A stretch of DNA of 64,000 nucleotides from Istiophorus platypterus (taxonomy: Eukaryota > Chordata > Actinopteri > Istiophoriformes > Istiophoridae), in NCBI GenBank assembly GCA_016859345.1, contig CM029121.1:26157164-26221163 (forward strand), written 5' to 3'. This document shows, piece by piece, positions 33,184-39,892 of the stretch. The notes below the pieces were generated by a model that saw only the letters and a program-made list of their open reading frames with translations, ran no database searches and had not been told where the DNA came from. Within the stretch, counting starts at the first letter, position 1. Every line of letters begins with the position of its first letter. A program made the translations under genes and the position numbers.

Positions 33184-34412
33184 AGCAGAACCCTGCAGGT
33201 CCTGAGGAAGACGCTGAAGCAGGCGTTCTCTGGCTGTACCGTCATCCTATCAGAGCACAGAGTGGAGCCGCTGCTTGAGTGTCAGTCATTCCTGGTGAGT
33301 TTCGGGTCAAAACATGGTACCAGCAACATTTCAACACCCAGGGTGTGTGTGTGTGTGTGTGTGCGTGTGTGTGCGTGTGTTTGCAGGGGAGGACTTAATC
33401 AATCTGCTTTGCCTCGACTCGATCGACTTGGCCTCCTATCAAGATAAAGAAATTTCCTTCAGTTGCCATATGTTGGATGGGGGCATGGGCGTGCATGCAC
33501 ATGTGTGCGGGAGGGGGTTTGTTTGGACGTTAGTAATAGAGGTTTGTGCCTGAACAATCACATGGCGTGATGGCAACATGGGGGTAGTGACCTCAATGTT
33601 AGTAAAAGACTTGTAGTCACTGCGACTAAGCCAAACGATGGATGGATAGATAGACAGACAGGAAGGAAGGAAGATAGATAGGTAGCAAGGAAGGAAGATA
33701 GATAGCAAGGAAAGAAGGAAGGAAGGTAGGTAGCAGGGAAGGAAGATAGGTAGCGGGGAAGGAAGTTGGGTAGCGGGGAAGGAAGTTGGATTGCGGGGAA
33801 GGAAGCTTGCGGGGAAGGAAGCTAGGTAGCGGGGAAGGAAGCTAGGTAGCGGGGAAGGAAGTTGGGTAGCGGGGAAGGAAGTTGGGTAGCGGGGAAGGAA
33901 GCTAGGTAGCGGGGAAGGAAGCTAGGTAGGGAGGAGGGAAGGAAGGAAGTTAGATAGGGAGGAGGGAAGGAAGGAAGTTAGATAGGGAGGAAGAAAAGGA
34001 GGGGGATAGATAGGAAGGAAGGAGGAAAGGAAGATAGACGTATACTGTAGATCTATGTAGATGGATAATTAGATAGAGGGTTATTACCACAAAGAAAATG
34101 GAAAATGACTGTTGATTTTTAAAATCCGCTGAGTGTCTATTGGCTGTGGACCAGAACAGCGTAACTGACCCCCACCCCCCACCCCCGTCTGTCCAGATGA
34201 TTGAGGGCAGCTCCATGAAGAGCTACGACACCATCCAGAAGCTCCTGAACGAGACGACCCACCTGAAGCAGGCCATGAGCGCCGCCGACCGGCTCCGCCT
34301 CTTCCCCACGCTCCACCGCCTCAACTCCAGCAAGAGGGCGGCACCGCAGGCCGCCAAGATCTCATCCCTGCCAGAGGAGGCCGAGGACGAGGTCCACGAC
34401 ACTCGCCTCTGA
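550..34412 (+). CDS. cftr: CFTR chloride/bicarbonate channel (ABCC7), spliced, 5' partial
   Basis: Cystic fibrosis transmembrane conductance regulator, an ATP-gated, PKA-regulated anion channel of apical epithelial membranes. Seen directly: 25 exons, listed separately, join in frame to about 1458 residues ending in DTRL then TGA. Order: TMD1 (lasso end and TM1-6, exons 3-8), NBD1 (exons 9-14 start; Walker A GSTGSGK, signature LSGGQRAR, Walker B LYLLDAP), R domain with several R-K/R-x-S sites (exon 14), TMD2 (exons 15-21), NBD2 (exons 22-26; Walker A GRTGSGKS, signature LSNGHKQ, Walker B ILLLDEPS, switch His in SEHRVE), C-tail with PDZ ligand. The equivalent of human F508 is present (NILFG). 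NBD1 has Ala after the Walker B Asp, so site 1 is degenerate as in all CFTRs. Exons 1-2 are outside the window. Exon numbers follow the 27-exon human scheme. Confidence 0.97.
1137..1352 (+). CDS. cftr: CFTR exon 4 (TM1-TM2)
   Basis: Acceptor tcgtag, donor gtgagg, 216 bp exactly as in human. It encodes EASKAVQPQLLGRI through FSLIYKK. The pore lysine equivalent to human K95 (SKAVQP) and the loop arginine equivalent to R117 (PERGQ) are present. It ends with the FGLHHLGMQ helix leading into intracellular loop 1. Confidence 0.96.
1418..1570 (+). repeat. Interspersed repeat copy A (LINE-tail-like)
   Basis: The stretch containing aacttggtggagggatgggg and ttttggggcagatctgaatc in CFTR intron 4 matches 41375-41525 in the opposite orientation. 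The family looks like the tail of a fish RTE/L2-type LINE, by recall. Confidence 0.55.
2428..2517 (+). CDS. cftr: CFTR exon 5 (intracellular loop 1)
   Basis: Acceptor cttttag, donor gtgaga, 90 bp as in human. It encodes TLKLSSRVLDKISTGQLVSL to NKLDE, the coupling-helix segment of intracellular loop 1. Phase 0 at both ends. Confidence 0.96.
3744..3810. repeat. (TG)n microsatellite
   Basis: About 67 bases of pure TG in CFTR intron 5. A second (TG)12 lies at 3956-3979. Confidence 0.97.
4529..4564. repeat. (ATAGC)n microsatellite
   Basis: About seven units of atagc, one with a g substitution, in CFTR intron 5. Confidence 0.9.
4999..5162 (+). CDS. cftr: CFTR exon 6 (TM3-TM4)
   Basis: Acceptor ttttacag, donor gtgggg, 164 bp as in human (legacy 6a). 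It encodes SLGLAHFVWITPLQC through QKMGPH and two bases of a split Arg codon. The acceptor is preceded by a TG-rich stretch (about 4944-4988). Confidence 0.96.
5315..5440 (+). CDS. cftr: CFTR exon 7 (intracellular loop 2)
   Basis: Acceptor ggacag, donor gtaagg, 126 bp as in human (legacy 6b). It encodes VKRAGMISRRLALTSEIVEN then IHSVKAYGWEEVMETIIKNIRQ, the loop that docks on NBD2 in the family structures. Confidence 0.96.
6241..6487 (+). CDS. cftr: CFTR exon 8 (TM5-TM6, pore)
   Basis: Acceptor cctcag, donor gtgggt, 247 bp as in human. TM6 keeps the pore residues: Arg of IILR (human R334), TT of IFTT (T338), a Ser at the S341 position, Arg of VLRM (R347) and of LTRQ (R352). Confidence 0.96.
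6732..6824 (+). CDS. cftr: CFTR exon 9 (TMD1-NBD1 linker)
   Basis: Acceptor cttccag after a T-run, donor gtttgt, 93 bp as in human. It encodes EFLMKEEYRVLEYNLTTTEL to SASWDE. The Trp corresponds to human W401, which stacks on ATP in NBD1. Confidence 0.95.
6825..9870 (+). other. CFTR intron 9
   Basis: AT-rich. Contains dispersed repeat copy 1 (7190-7500), a ggtggtggt tract near 8710 and a T-run at 8899-8920. The stretch 8555-8700 is less repetitive than its surroundings. No gene seen. Confidence 0.6.
7190..7500 (+). repeat. Dispersed repeat, copy 1
   Basis: Shares ordered blocks with 51560-51860 in the same orientation: tttgcttctctcctactctc, a tcacatata block, tgaaacgtcgcc and gttaaccagcagtc. 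In CFTR intron 9. Family not recognised. Confidence 0.6.
9871..10047 (+). CDS. cftr: CFTR exon 10 (NBD1, Walker A)
   Basis: Acceptor cctgcag, donor gtgcgt, 177 bp against 183 bp in human, so two codons shorter in the regulatory-insertion area (KQESKANGPPNGDAG). It ends with VAGSTGSGK, the Walker A loop. The acceptor follows a C-run and T-run at about 9840-9857. Confidence 0.96.
10259..10450 (+). CDS. cftr: CFTR exon 11 (NBD1, F508 exon)
   Basis: Acceptor tttccag, donor gtacat, 192 bp as in human. It encodes SSLLMLILGELVPTEGKI, the Q-loop Gln in SPQTSWIM, and DNILFGLTYDEYRYTSV. The Phe of ILFG is the F508 equivalent. Confidence 0.97.
10451..15920 (+). other. CFTR intron 11
   Basis: The largest CFTR intron here. 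Holds the Tc1 relic at 11879-13051, a CA-rich stretch at 11521-11575 and an A-run at 13496-13525. Otherwise AT-rich single-copy-looking sequence. Confidence 0.7.
11879..13051 (-). mobile_element. Decayed Tc1/mariner transposon, near full length
   Basis: Terminal inverted repeats of about 31 bp at 11879-11909 (tacacgcaccgagcacttta...) and 13021-13051 match at about 26 positions, with TA flanking each side (11877-11878 and 13052-13053). Minus-strand transposase remnants are visible in several frames: NNVAWSDGSGFLLRR near 12420-12470, VSTVQAGGGG, and ADHVHPSIATVYHL near 12240-12270. Stops and frameshifts are many. Length about 1173 bp, less than the usual full element, so it is internally shortened. 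Confidence 0.8.
15921..16015 (+). CDS. cftr: CFTR exon 12 (NBD1 signature)
   Basis: Acceptor gctccag, donor gtactt, 95 bp as in human. It encodes DFALLPEKDKTLLIEGGVTL then SGGQRARLGLA plus a split Arg. The LSGGQ signature keeps the G551 equivalent. Confidence 0.96.
16385..16700. other. CpG-rich patch in CFTR intron 12
   Basis: Unusually complex, CpG-containing stretch (ggccgcttcgcagcgcatgc, two ttcgacgt words at 16493 and 16624) between T-rich intron flanks. No open frame with recognisable homology. Confidence 0.4.
17051..17099. repeat. (TG)n microsatellite before CFTR exon 13
   Basis: About 49 bases of TG, followed by a T/C-rich tract up to the acceptor at 17143. Confidence 0.97.
17144..17230 (+). 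CDS. cftr: CFTR exon 13 (NBD1 Walker B)
   Basis: Acceptor ccttag after a long pyrimidine run, donor gtgcgt, 87 bp as in human. It encodes AVYKDADLYLLDAPFTHLD to KEIFE. Walker B lacks the catalytic Glu (Ala here, Ser in human), typical of CFTR's degenerate ATP site. A (TG)n run lies at 17051-17099 just upstream. Confidence 0.95.
17658..18450 (+). CDS. cftr: CFTR exon 14 (NBD1 end and R domain)
   Basis: Acceptor acgcag, donor gtaggg, 793 bp against 724 bp in human. It starts CVCKLMASKTRIVVTSKLEH. The R domain shows PKA-type sites: ERRSS, LRRIS, KRKQS, RKFSF, ERKFS, RRQSV, RRKLS and ARRLS. A proline-rich insertion (RQPPPPPII, then about 15 residues) sits between the RQSFRQ and KRKQS sites. The human S768 context PRIS is PRGN here, so that site is absent. 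Confidence 0.96.
18635..18763 (+). CDS. cftr: CFTR exon 15 (R domain end, TM7 start)
   Basis: Acceptor cctag, donor gtcaaa (weak: position +4 is a, +5 is a). 129 bp as in human (legacy 14a). It encodes QCFADERENIFETTSW then STYLRYITTNKSLVYVLVF to VIE. Confidence 0.94.
18883..18920 (+). CDS. cftr: CFTR exon 16 (38-bp micro-exon, TM7)
   Basis: Acceptor caacag, donor gtaagt, 38 bp exactly as human legacy exon 14b. It encodes VAGSVIGIFLIT plus two bases of a split Asp codon. It is too short to appear as an open frame by itself. Confidence 0.93.
19126..19412 (+). CDS. cftr: CFTR exon 17 (extracellular loop 4, TM8)
   Basis: Acceptor cgccag, donor gtccgc (weak). 287 bp against 251 bp in human, adding 12 residues to extracellular loop 4. 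The loop holds one N-glycosylation sequon (NAS in QHPNASSPP). TM8 follows (YYIIYIYVATSE) and then GFFRGLPLVHTLLTVSKR, which is highly conserved. Confidence 0.94.
19638..19717 (+). CDS. cftr: CFTR exon 18 (TM9 start)
   Basis: Acceptor ttccag, donor gtataa, 80 bp as in human. It encodes RIMNRFTKDMATIDDMLPL to FDLIQ, the conserved intracellular loop 3 coupling region. Confidence 0.95.
19846..19996 (+). CDS. cftr: CFTR exon 19 (TM9-TM10)
   Basis: Acceptor cgccag, donor gtgaga, 151 bp as in human (legacy 17a). It encodes LTLIVTGAIFTVSIMRPYIF to RKYFLRTGQQLKLLEAE. Confidence 0.95.
19997..23326 (+). other. CFTR intron 19
   Basis: AT-rich, with two long T-runs at 20711-20739 and 20771-20792 and poly-G/C stretches. 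No gene or clear transposon recognised. Confidence 0.6.
23327..23554 (+). CDS. cftr: CFTR exon 20 (intracellular loop 4, TM11)
   Basis: Acceptor ctacag, donor gtgagt, 228 bp as in human (legacy 17b). It encodes RSPIFSHLIISLKGLWTI then RAFGRQTYFEMLFHKALN, the loop contacting NBD1 near F508, then TM11. Confidence 0.96.
25380..25451. repeat. (TG)n then (GCGT)n before CFTR exon 21
   Basis: About 55 bases of TG then four gcgt units; the exon begins 25 bases later. Confidence 0.97.
25476..25576 (+). CDS. cftr: CFTR exon 21 (TM12)
   Basis: Acceptor gtgcag, donor gtacgt, 101 bp as in human. It encodes DKPGEIGIIVALAMLILGTF to TVDGL. The acceptor has no real pyrimidine tract. It is preceded by a (TG)n run at 25380-25435, gcgt repeats and a TG/GC-rich stretch. 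Confidence 0.95.
26096..26380 (-). repeat. Possible solo LTR, copy 1
   Basis: On the minus strand it starts TGTGACG and ends CGCAACA (imperfect TG...CA inverted ends), about 285 bp, with an internal AATAAA (ctaataaaaat, about 26175). No clear target duplication flanks it. The 168-codon open frame over it shows no domain. Confidence 0.35.
26820..26915 (+). repeat. tRNA-derived SINE-like fragment, copy 1
   Basis: gctgtagctcagacggta looks like a tRNA A box; ggtttggttgccgactcc at the expected distance looks like a decayed B box, followed by acctgcaacatgcc as in a common fish tRNA-like repeat. Not a functional tRNA: the stems do not pair. Confidence 0.45.
27693..27977 (-). repeat. Possible solo LTR, copy 2
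   Basis: The counterpart of 26096-26380 in the second copy of the tandem duplication. Confidence 0.35.
28417..28512 (+). repeat. tRNA-derived SINE-like fragment, copy 2
   Basis: The copy of 26820-26915 made by the 1597-bp tandem duplication. Confidence 0.45.
29029..29074. repeat. (CA)n microsatellite at duplication end
   Basis: Pure CA of about 46 bases marking the right end of the 1.6-kb duplication. It is followed by a ggtggtgat repeat to about 29105. Confidence 0.97.
29163..29406. repeat. 122-bp tandem duplication
   Basis: Two near-identical 122-base units (29163-29284 and 29285-29406), each with cttgagtgatggtaaaggta and ttgcttgagtaagaaaacca. A one- or two-base shuffle near cataacagcgacaaga/cataacagcacaagaga is the only difference seen. 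Confidence 0.93.
29520..29750 (+). CDS. cftr: CFTR exon 22 (TMD2-NBD2 linker)
   Basis: Acceptor cctctcag, donor gtgagt, 231 bp against 249 bp in human. It starts MRSVDRVFKFIDLPSEEPL and ends SDISFSLEGGQS. The linker between is shorter and glycine-rich. Confidence 0.95.
31089..31244 (+). CDS. cftr: CFTR exon 23 (NBD2 Walker A)
   Basis: Acceptor gcgcag, donor gtatgt, 156 bp as in human. It encodes [20 protein letters not shown] to WRKAFGVVPQ, with the intact Walker A Lys and the Q-loop Gln. Confidence 0.96.
31483..31572 (+). CDS. cftr: CFTR exon 24 (NBD2)
   Basis: Acceptor gaacag, donor gtgggc, 90 bp as in human. It encodes RVFILTGTFRMNLDPHGRYS to EE. The intron begins with gtgggcct, the same 8 bases that open the next exon. 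Confidence 0.95.
31911..32083 (+). CDS. cftr: CFTR exon 25 (NBD2 signature and Walker B)
   Basis: Acceptor tccacag, donor gtcagt, 173 bp as in human. It encodes VGLKSVIEQFPDKLDFQLED, the signature LSNGHKQLLCLARS and the Walker B with catalytic Glu (ILLLDEPSAYLDP), so the consensus ATP site is intact. Confidence 0.96.
33122..33180. repeat. (TG)n microsatellite abutting CFTR exon 26
   Basis: About 58 bases of TG ending 8 bases before the splice acceptor. A gat repeat precedes it. Another (TG)n is at 32733-32767 in the same intron. Confidence 0.97.
33189..33294 (+). CDS. cftr: CFTR exon 26 (NBD2 switch His)
   Basis: Acceptor gagcag, donor gtgagt, 106 bp as in human. It encodes TLQVLRKTLKQAFSGCTVIL then SEHRVEPLLECQSFL, with the switch histidine. 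A (TG)n run ends 8 bases before the acceptor, in place of a pyrimidine tract. Confidence 0.95.
33640..34032. repeat. Purine-rich minisatellite
   Basis: ggaagg/gata tetramers leading into about 20-base units of the form ggtagcggggaaggaagyt, repeated roughly ten times with small changes, then ggaaggaag again. Almost pure purine on the plus strand. In the last CFTR intron. Confidence 0.93.
34197..34412 (+). CDS. cftr: CFTR exon 27 (C-terminal tail, stop)
   Basis: Acceptor gtccag, coding up to TGA at 34410-34412. It encodes MIEGSSMKSYDTIQKLLNET to VHDTRL. The C-terminal DTRL is the class I PDZ ligand that binds NHERF proteins in known CFTRs. The 3' UTR follows. Confidence 0.97.
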   Translation: MIEGSSMKSYDTIQKLLNETTHLKQAMSAADRLRLFPTLHRLNSSKRAAPQAAKISSLPEEAEDEVHDTRL

Positions 34413-34951
34413 CCGGACAGACGCGCACCGTGGGTTCGGTGCTTTTGACTCAGGTGGCGTTGAGTCAGTCCGAGCCATTATTTTCCCCATGTTAGGCAGG
34501 ATGGGAAACTGAAACCCAGAACCAGAACCAAGACCGACTCCTTTACTCAATTTACACCAAATCCTAATCGAATTAAATGAAAAATTTAACGTGTATTTTA
34601 AAAAAAACAAACGAACATTTAAGTCTGATTCCACTGTATTGACGGTGAACAAAATTGGCCCATTTACACCGGATTCTTAATCAAAACCAACAATTAGCAC
34701 TAATATTTCCAATTCTTCACACACACATATTGTGCAGAAACAGAAACTTCTAACGTTCCACTGTTGCAGAAGGAGGTTGAGATTGCAGAAACAAACCTTC
34801 ATACTACAGGTGTCTGGAACTTAAAATCGAAGCTAAGTGTTGAAAAAAAAAAGAGAAGTTACTAGTAATTTCCCCAGTTGATGCTTTTGTTGTGACTCTG
34901 TCATTAAATTACAATAATAATAATAATAATAATAACAATAACAGGAATAAT

Positions 34952-34957
34952 AATAAA
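34952..34957 (+). promoter_or_regulatory. Candidate CFTR poly(A) signal AATAAA
   Basis: AATAAA about 540 bases after the CFTR stop, inside a TAA-repeat tract, so it may be fortuitous. The next one is at 35003-35008. Confidence 0.35.
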
Positions 34958-35002
34958 CCAGCATGTGTAGCTCCGGATGGGAGGATCTTGACTTAATTAT
35001 CT

Positions 35003-35008
35003 AATAAA
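35003..35008 (+). promoter_or_regulatory. Candidate CFTR poly(A) signal AATAAA
   Basis: AATAAA in unique sequence (ctaataaaacgg), about 590 bases after the stop. A plausible end of a short 3' UTR; longer forms cannot be excluded. Confidence 0.4.
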
Positions 35009-35532
35009 ACGGCTGAAAGCTCTGTGCCGCCGTTATGTAAATCAAGAACGTGCCAACACACATACATAACCTGGACATTGTCTGCTGCTGAAAGAGCTCC
35101 AGGTGCCTTTTGCAGGATCTTCCTGGCCCCACCCAGCCTTTCTGGATGAATTGGGTGCGAGGGCTCTGACAAAGTCAACGTGATCCTCTGACCTGTTCCC
35201 GTGCCTCTGGACCACAGCAAACTGCATCATAGTTTTTTTTTTTTGTTTTCATTTTTTTTCCTTATTGTTTAAAAAACATTTTAATCGGGATCGAACTTTT
35301 TTCCCCCACTAACTCCAGACCAACTTGATGCACGGACTACGGCTGCTTTAGAAGTCCGACTTCTCAAAACAAGGGTGCGACTGGGTTGGTCCCTTCGCCA
35401 GCCTCAGGCAGCTGACAGGAAATAACGAGGCAGATAATGTTTCACATAAAATTTTTTTTTAAAGTTGTTCTAAGGCCATTTTGATACTAAAACCGGCGAA
35501 ATTCAGGCCTTTGTCCAAACCAAAGGGTGATT

Positions 35533-35535
<3 letters not shown>

Positions 35536-35573
<38 letters not shown>
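35536..35573. repeat. (AT)n microsatellite
   Basis: About 37 bases of AT in the intergenic region. A similar run is at 61544-61584 in a CTTNBP2 intron. Confidence 0.97.
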
Positions 35574-35576
<3 letters not shown>

Positions 35577-37377
35577 AAATTTTTATTTTATTTTTTTTTA
35601 AATTTTTTTTTTTTTCAAGCATCTTATTGTTTTTCACTGGTTCACTACCCCTTTAAAATGTGCCCATCTGAACCAGATCCAACAGGCATTTCCATACGTA
35701 GCCGCTCGGGTTTTTAGCGCTGCCGTTTGCTATACAGCCTTCAACAGTCGCCATTCAATCATTCACATAAATTTTTTGTTGAAAGCTATTTTTCCTGCGT
35801 TGAATTATCTGATACTAGTTAGACTTGGACTCTAAAACAGTGAAACCTCGACAAAGGTCAGCGTTGTTGCGGATCGAATGGATGCGAGAACACTGGCACT
35901 GAGGGCCTCTCATCTGAATTAATAGTAATAATATAAAAGAATTAATATCTTCTACCTTTCGCAGCTGAAAATCCAGGGGTTTTGGTGAAAGAATCTGTCC
36001 AGAGAGAATGAATCTATGAAACCCTGGAATAAGATTTTAATACAGATGAGGAAAAAAAGATCATAGACGTTGAGGAATAAAATCATCATCTGCCTAGGTT
36101 CTTTATTTATCCGATAACTTTGAGTCATTTCTTTGAGTCAAAAAAATCACTGGCGGGTGCTGATGTTAATCTGTACTTAGTGTTATCACATAATTCTGAA
36201 AGAATAAGAACAAGGATTTCGTCGATGATTAAACGGGGCCGAGCACAAATCAGTGTTTTTTATGCTCGTTCACTAACCTGACAGAACCCCCAAAAAAAAA
36301 ACGGGTCCGGTATAAATGAGAGACCAAGTTCAGCTTTGTATTAGGAGTTGTCATATCATACCATAGTAAACCGTCTACAGTGTGTACACATTTTAAATGG
36401 GATGAAAATAGACAAAGATATATAATCGTACAAAATGAAAAGATCAGATCACGGCTCTGTGAACCTTTGAGACTTCTATAGCCGCTTCATGTGCGTTGTG
36501 AGGAAGCGCTACTGAATATTCACCTTGGCGTTCAGACCCAGCGTTGATGTCAGCGCTGTAAACACACACACACACACACACACACACAGAGCGACTTATC
36601 TGTATGCACTTTAGAGACACCCCGAGAGGTACTCGGCGCTCGTCGGCAAGGAAAAGGTCGAAGGATCAAACCTCATCAACTGTTTTTTTTTTTTAAACTC
36701 CAAATCCTTTATAAAGTGAAGTGTTGGCATAGATTTAAAAAATCCTTTTTACTTCCATTTCAGCCTCTGCTACTCGATGAATTACAGGGAGAAAAGCCAA
36801 TGATTCATCTTAAAACATTAAACATTTTCTATATTTTAAATATATTTTTTAGAGCCACTGCTGTAAAAATCATGCAGAACAAAACATTTAGCATCTCTTT
36901 TCCTTATTTTTTTTAAATCATTTTTTCAAGTTGCACCTGTCGCTTCAATCTGAAACTGGAAAAAAAAAACTTTTTGGCTCCTGACATCATTATATTTTCT
37001 GCTTTTGGTTGAGGGGAAGAGAGTATGTGTTGCTCCTTTTTAATACCGAATAATAGCTCGTATGGCAGCAATGCAGGAAAATTAAGGTACCATGGAGAAA
37101 AATTAGAAAAGAAACTGCCTTGATAATGTTGAACTGTGACATTTTTTTTTTTTTATTAAAATGTAAATTAAGAACAGAGCTGTTTCTTACACATAGGAAA
37201 AAAAGGACGTGTATGTCCAAAATATGTATAAATGTATTTGTTCAATCAACTATATTTCCAGTAAAACTAAAGATTTTGAGAATTTGACTGTGGTTGGGTC
37301 TTTTTTAAAATTTATGTATTTTTTGTCAAGAGCAAGTAAAAGGATAATTCTGTTCACAAGGTCTCTTTAACGTGCGC

Positions 37378-37730
37378 TTCATGGGCAAAAATATGTAGAC
37401 GCCATAACATAACAGCCATACGTGATGATTGAAGGGGTCATCCCATAGAGCCACATGGCCCCTAATCTGTTGCTCTACCGTGATTTTTCAAAACCTGGCT
37501 TCGGTGATTGGCTCCAGTCTTTGGGTCTGGTTTCTCTTCCGAGAGGAAGGAAGTTCTCCCCATCGCAGCTTCCTGGTTCCTCTCGGACGACACTTGGGGG
37601 CAAGGTCTTCCCATGCACATTTATGGACCTATGTATGTAAAAAACTTCTTCAGACTGTTGTGACACAATTGGAGGCACATTTGCGTCCAAAATATCATTA
37701 TTGTTGTAGAATTTCACTTAGTTTTAGCCA
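37378..37730. mobile_element. Decayed Tc1-like transposon fragment
   Basis: Recognisable pieces of a fish Tc1-like family: catgggcaaaaatatgtagac at about 37381 and ctgttgtgacacaattggag plus gtccaaaatatcattattg at about 37657-37705. The rest is too diverged to translate. Family identity is by recall only. Confidence 0.45.
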
Positions 37731-38604
37731 AGCCAAGACCAAATTTGTGTCTGTTTATTTTTAAATTTTCCTGTAGCTAGTGGCCCTGTAATTTCTTAAA
37801 GATTCTTGGAAATGTAGGAAATTTAATCGCAAAATTTACTCAGCAATGGGGGTGCCAGATCTAAATAAAGTGGGTAAAGTCAAAAGATACTTTAAAAAAA
37901 AAAAAAAAACAACACAAAAACTTAGCATTAGTTTGAGAATACGCTTAAAAACACCTTTAATTCACAGGGATCAGATACCATGGAGCCTCCAAAGGCTCAA
38001 AAGATCCAGATAGTGTGCGAAAATATGAAGAAATATCAACACATGGGTCTTTTGTCATGTAAAGTCCTGCGATTTAGTTAAAAAAAACAAATGAAGAAAA
38101 AAAGAGAATAAGCCCGATGGGGATTTTTGACAGTGCCATTTTAATATTTGTGCTTGAAAGACAAATCCTTTTAAACCTCAAACAGCTATCATACAGATCC
38201 AAATCATAGGTCGACTAAAATCTCTCCTGTACATATGTATAGATATATTTATATTTAAACGTATAAACAATGTCTGCTTTAAAATAAACTTGTCCTTTTT
38301 TTCTTTTTTTTCTTTTTTAAATAAAAACCTATGAGGAACACAGTGATAATGGAAAGCCCCAAAAAAAAGTGTGAATTACACTGCTTGGGTTAAATTGAAC
38401 ATGAGTCGGGTTGTGTGGTGTGTGTGTGTGGATTTTTTTTGGGGGGGGGTAAACAATGGGTGTTTAAAATATCTATTATGGCTTACAGTTGACAGAGGAC
38501 AATCCTGTTTATACAGTTCTATTACTTATTGCCACGTCCCCCTCACTCTGAAACAAGTGAAGGGTTTAAGAACCAAACTAATCTTACAAACACTATGTAC
38601 AAGT

Positions 38605-38620
38605 TTTATTTTTATTTATT
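38605..38620 (-). promoter_or_regulatory. Cluster of candidate CTTNBP2 poly(A) signals
   Basis: Three overlapping AATAAA hexamers on the minus strand, about 860 bases past the stop. An alternative to the 39071 signal. Confidence 0.35.
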
Positions 38621-39070
38621 CATTTTTTCTCTCAGCAGTTTTACTTTTAAGGTTTTTTCACTGTACAAGCGTCATGACCACATACACCGATCTATAGAGA
38701 GCGTTTTAAACGTACTAATTCTTATTTACAAATATATTTGGTAAAACCCTGATTAATTTTTCAATGTTAAACAAGTACTCCAACCAACCTCGCGACTATT
38801 CAAAAGATAAAACACTTGAATTGTCTCAAAAATACTTAATAGCAAAAAAAAAAAACATCAACAAAAGAAAGAAATTAAAAAAAATAATTATAATAATCCT
38901 ACTCGTTTCTTTCTTTGATCCAAAAACACTTTTCACTTAAAAGGTAACACCTCTAAGTACTTTTCGGTTACTCTTCGATGGCCTTACACCAGAGGAGAAG
39001 CACAGTATTTCACTTAAAGAACACGGTTTTGAGGCAGTTTCCACCGGCTAAATACTTTATATCTCAACCC

Positions 39071-39076
39071 TTTATT
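39071..39076 (-). promoter_or_regulatory. Candidate CTTNBP2 poly(A) signal AATAAA
   Basis: TTTATT on the plus strand, read as AATAAA on the transcript strand, about 400 bases past the CTTNBP2 stop. Confidence 0.4.
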
Positions 39077-39472
39077 TCGGCTGAACTCTTGCACTGTGTC
39101 ATGTCTGCCGAACACTGTCCGTGTAATCTGCAGGTTGATACGCTGGAATAAGGCAACAGTAAAGTAACCTGCTGCATCACCTCCTGTTGGGGGTTTGACT
39201 GTTTTTTTGTTTTGTTTTTTTGTCTTTTTTAACCCCCCACGTAAATACCTTACCAAACCCTTTTTTTTGTTTAAATAACGCCCCGGACGATCAAATACTT
39301 CAAATACTGTAATAGAATAAAACTATGGTCCCCAAGTACACAACTGTAGTACAGTGTAACAAGTACGGTTAACAAGTACAAATACTAAAAGTCAAAGGTC
39401 ATCAGGTACCTAGTCTTTACATTGTGGAGGGAGGGTGGTGGAGGAAGAGGGGGAGGAAGGTGGGGAAGATGT

Positions 39473-39682
39473 CTACTTGTTGTTTTCATGCAGGTCTCTG
39501 TGGAGGATCCAGATGTCCTCGTGTGATTGGTTGTTGCCATTGATGTTATTGCGGTAGAAGTTGCTGTTGCTGCTGTTGGGTGGAGCCTGCTTTGTTCTGC
39601 TGCTGCTGCTGTTGGTTGTGGTGGTTCTTCTGCGGCCGGGGGGCGTCTGGGTTCGGATGGGGCTATTGTTGCTGTTGCCGAC

Positions 39683-39725
<43 letters not shown>

Positions 39726-39892
39726 TTGTTATTGCTGCTGGTGGCGGCTGCGGCGGCGGACACTCGTGCCTGCTGCCCCCTGCTGCTCGGGACGGGGAGC
39801 TGCGACTTGGCGCGGGGGCCCGAACGCCGGTCGCCGCTGCTCTGGACGGCGGCCGGGGCGGAGGAGCCGTGGCCGGACTGACGGGCGGCAGC
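39473..39892 (-). CDS. cttnbp2: CTTNBP2 last coding exon, Ser/Asn-rich tail and stop
   Basis: 420 bp, acceptor ccacag, stop TAG at plus positions 39473-39475. It encodes AAARQSGHGSSAPAAVQSSG, an Asn4 run and a long Ser run from a CTG/CAG repeat, then IRTQTPPGRRR and SHEDIWILHRDLHENNK. The 3' UTR continues to lower coordinates. Confidence 0.92.

Larger units (their letters stand above)
34413..39472. other. Convergent intergenic region with both 3' UTRs
   Basis: No coding gene is recognised between the CFTR stop and the CTTNBP2 stop. The stretch is AT-rich with T/A homopolymers, a (TAA)n run near 34910-34957, an (AT)n run at 35536-35573, a short (CA)n run near 36559-36588 and a decayed DNA transposon at about 37378-37730. 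The two UTR ends cannot be fixed without transcript data. Confidence 0.8.
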
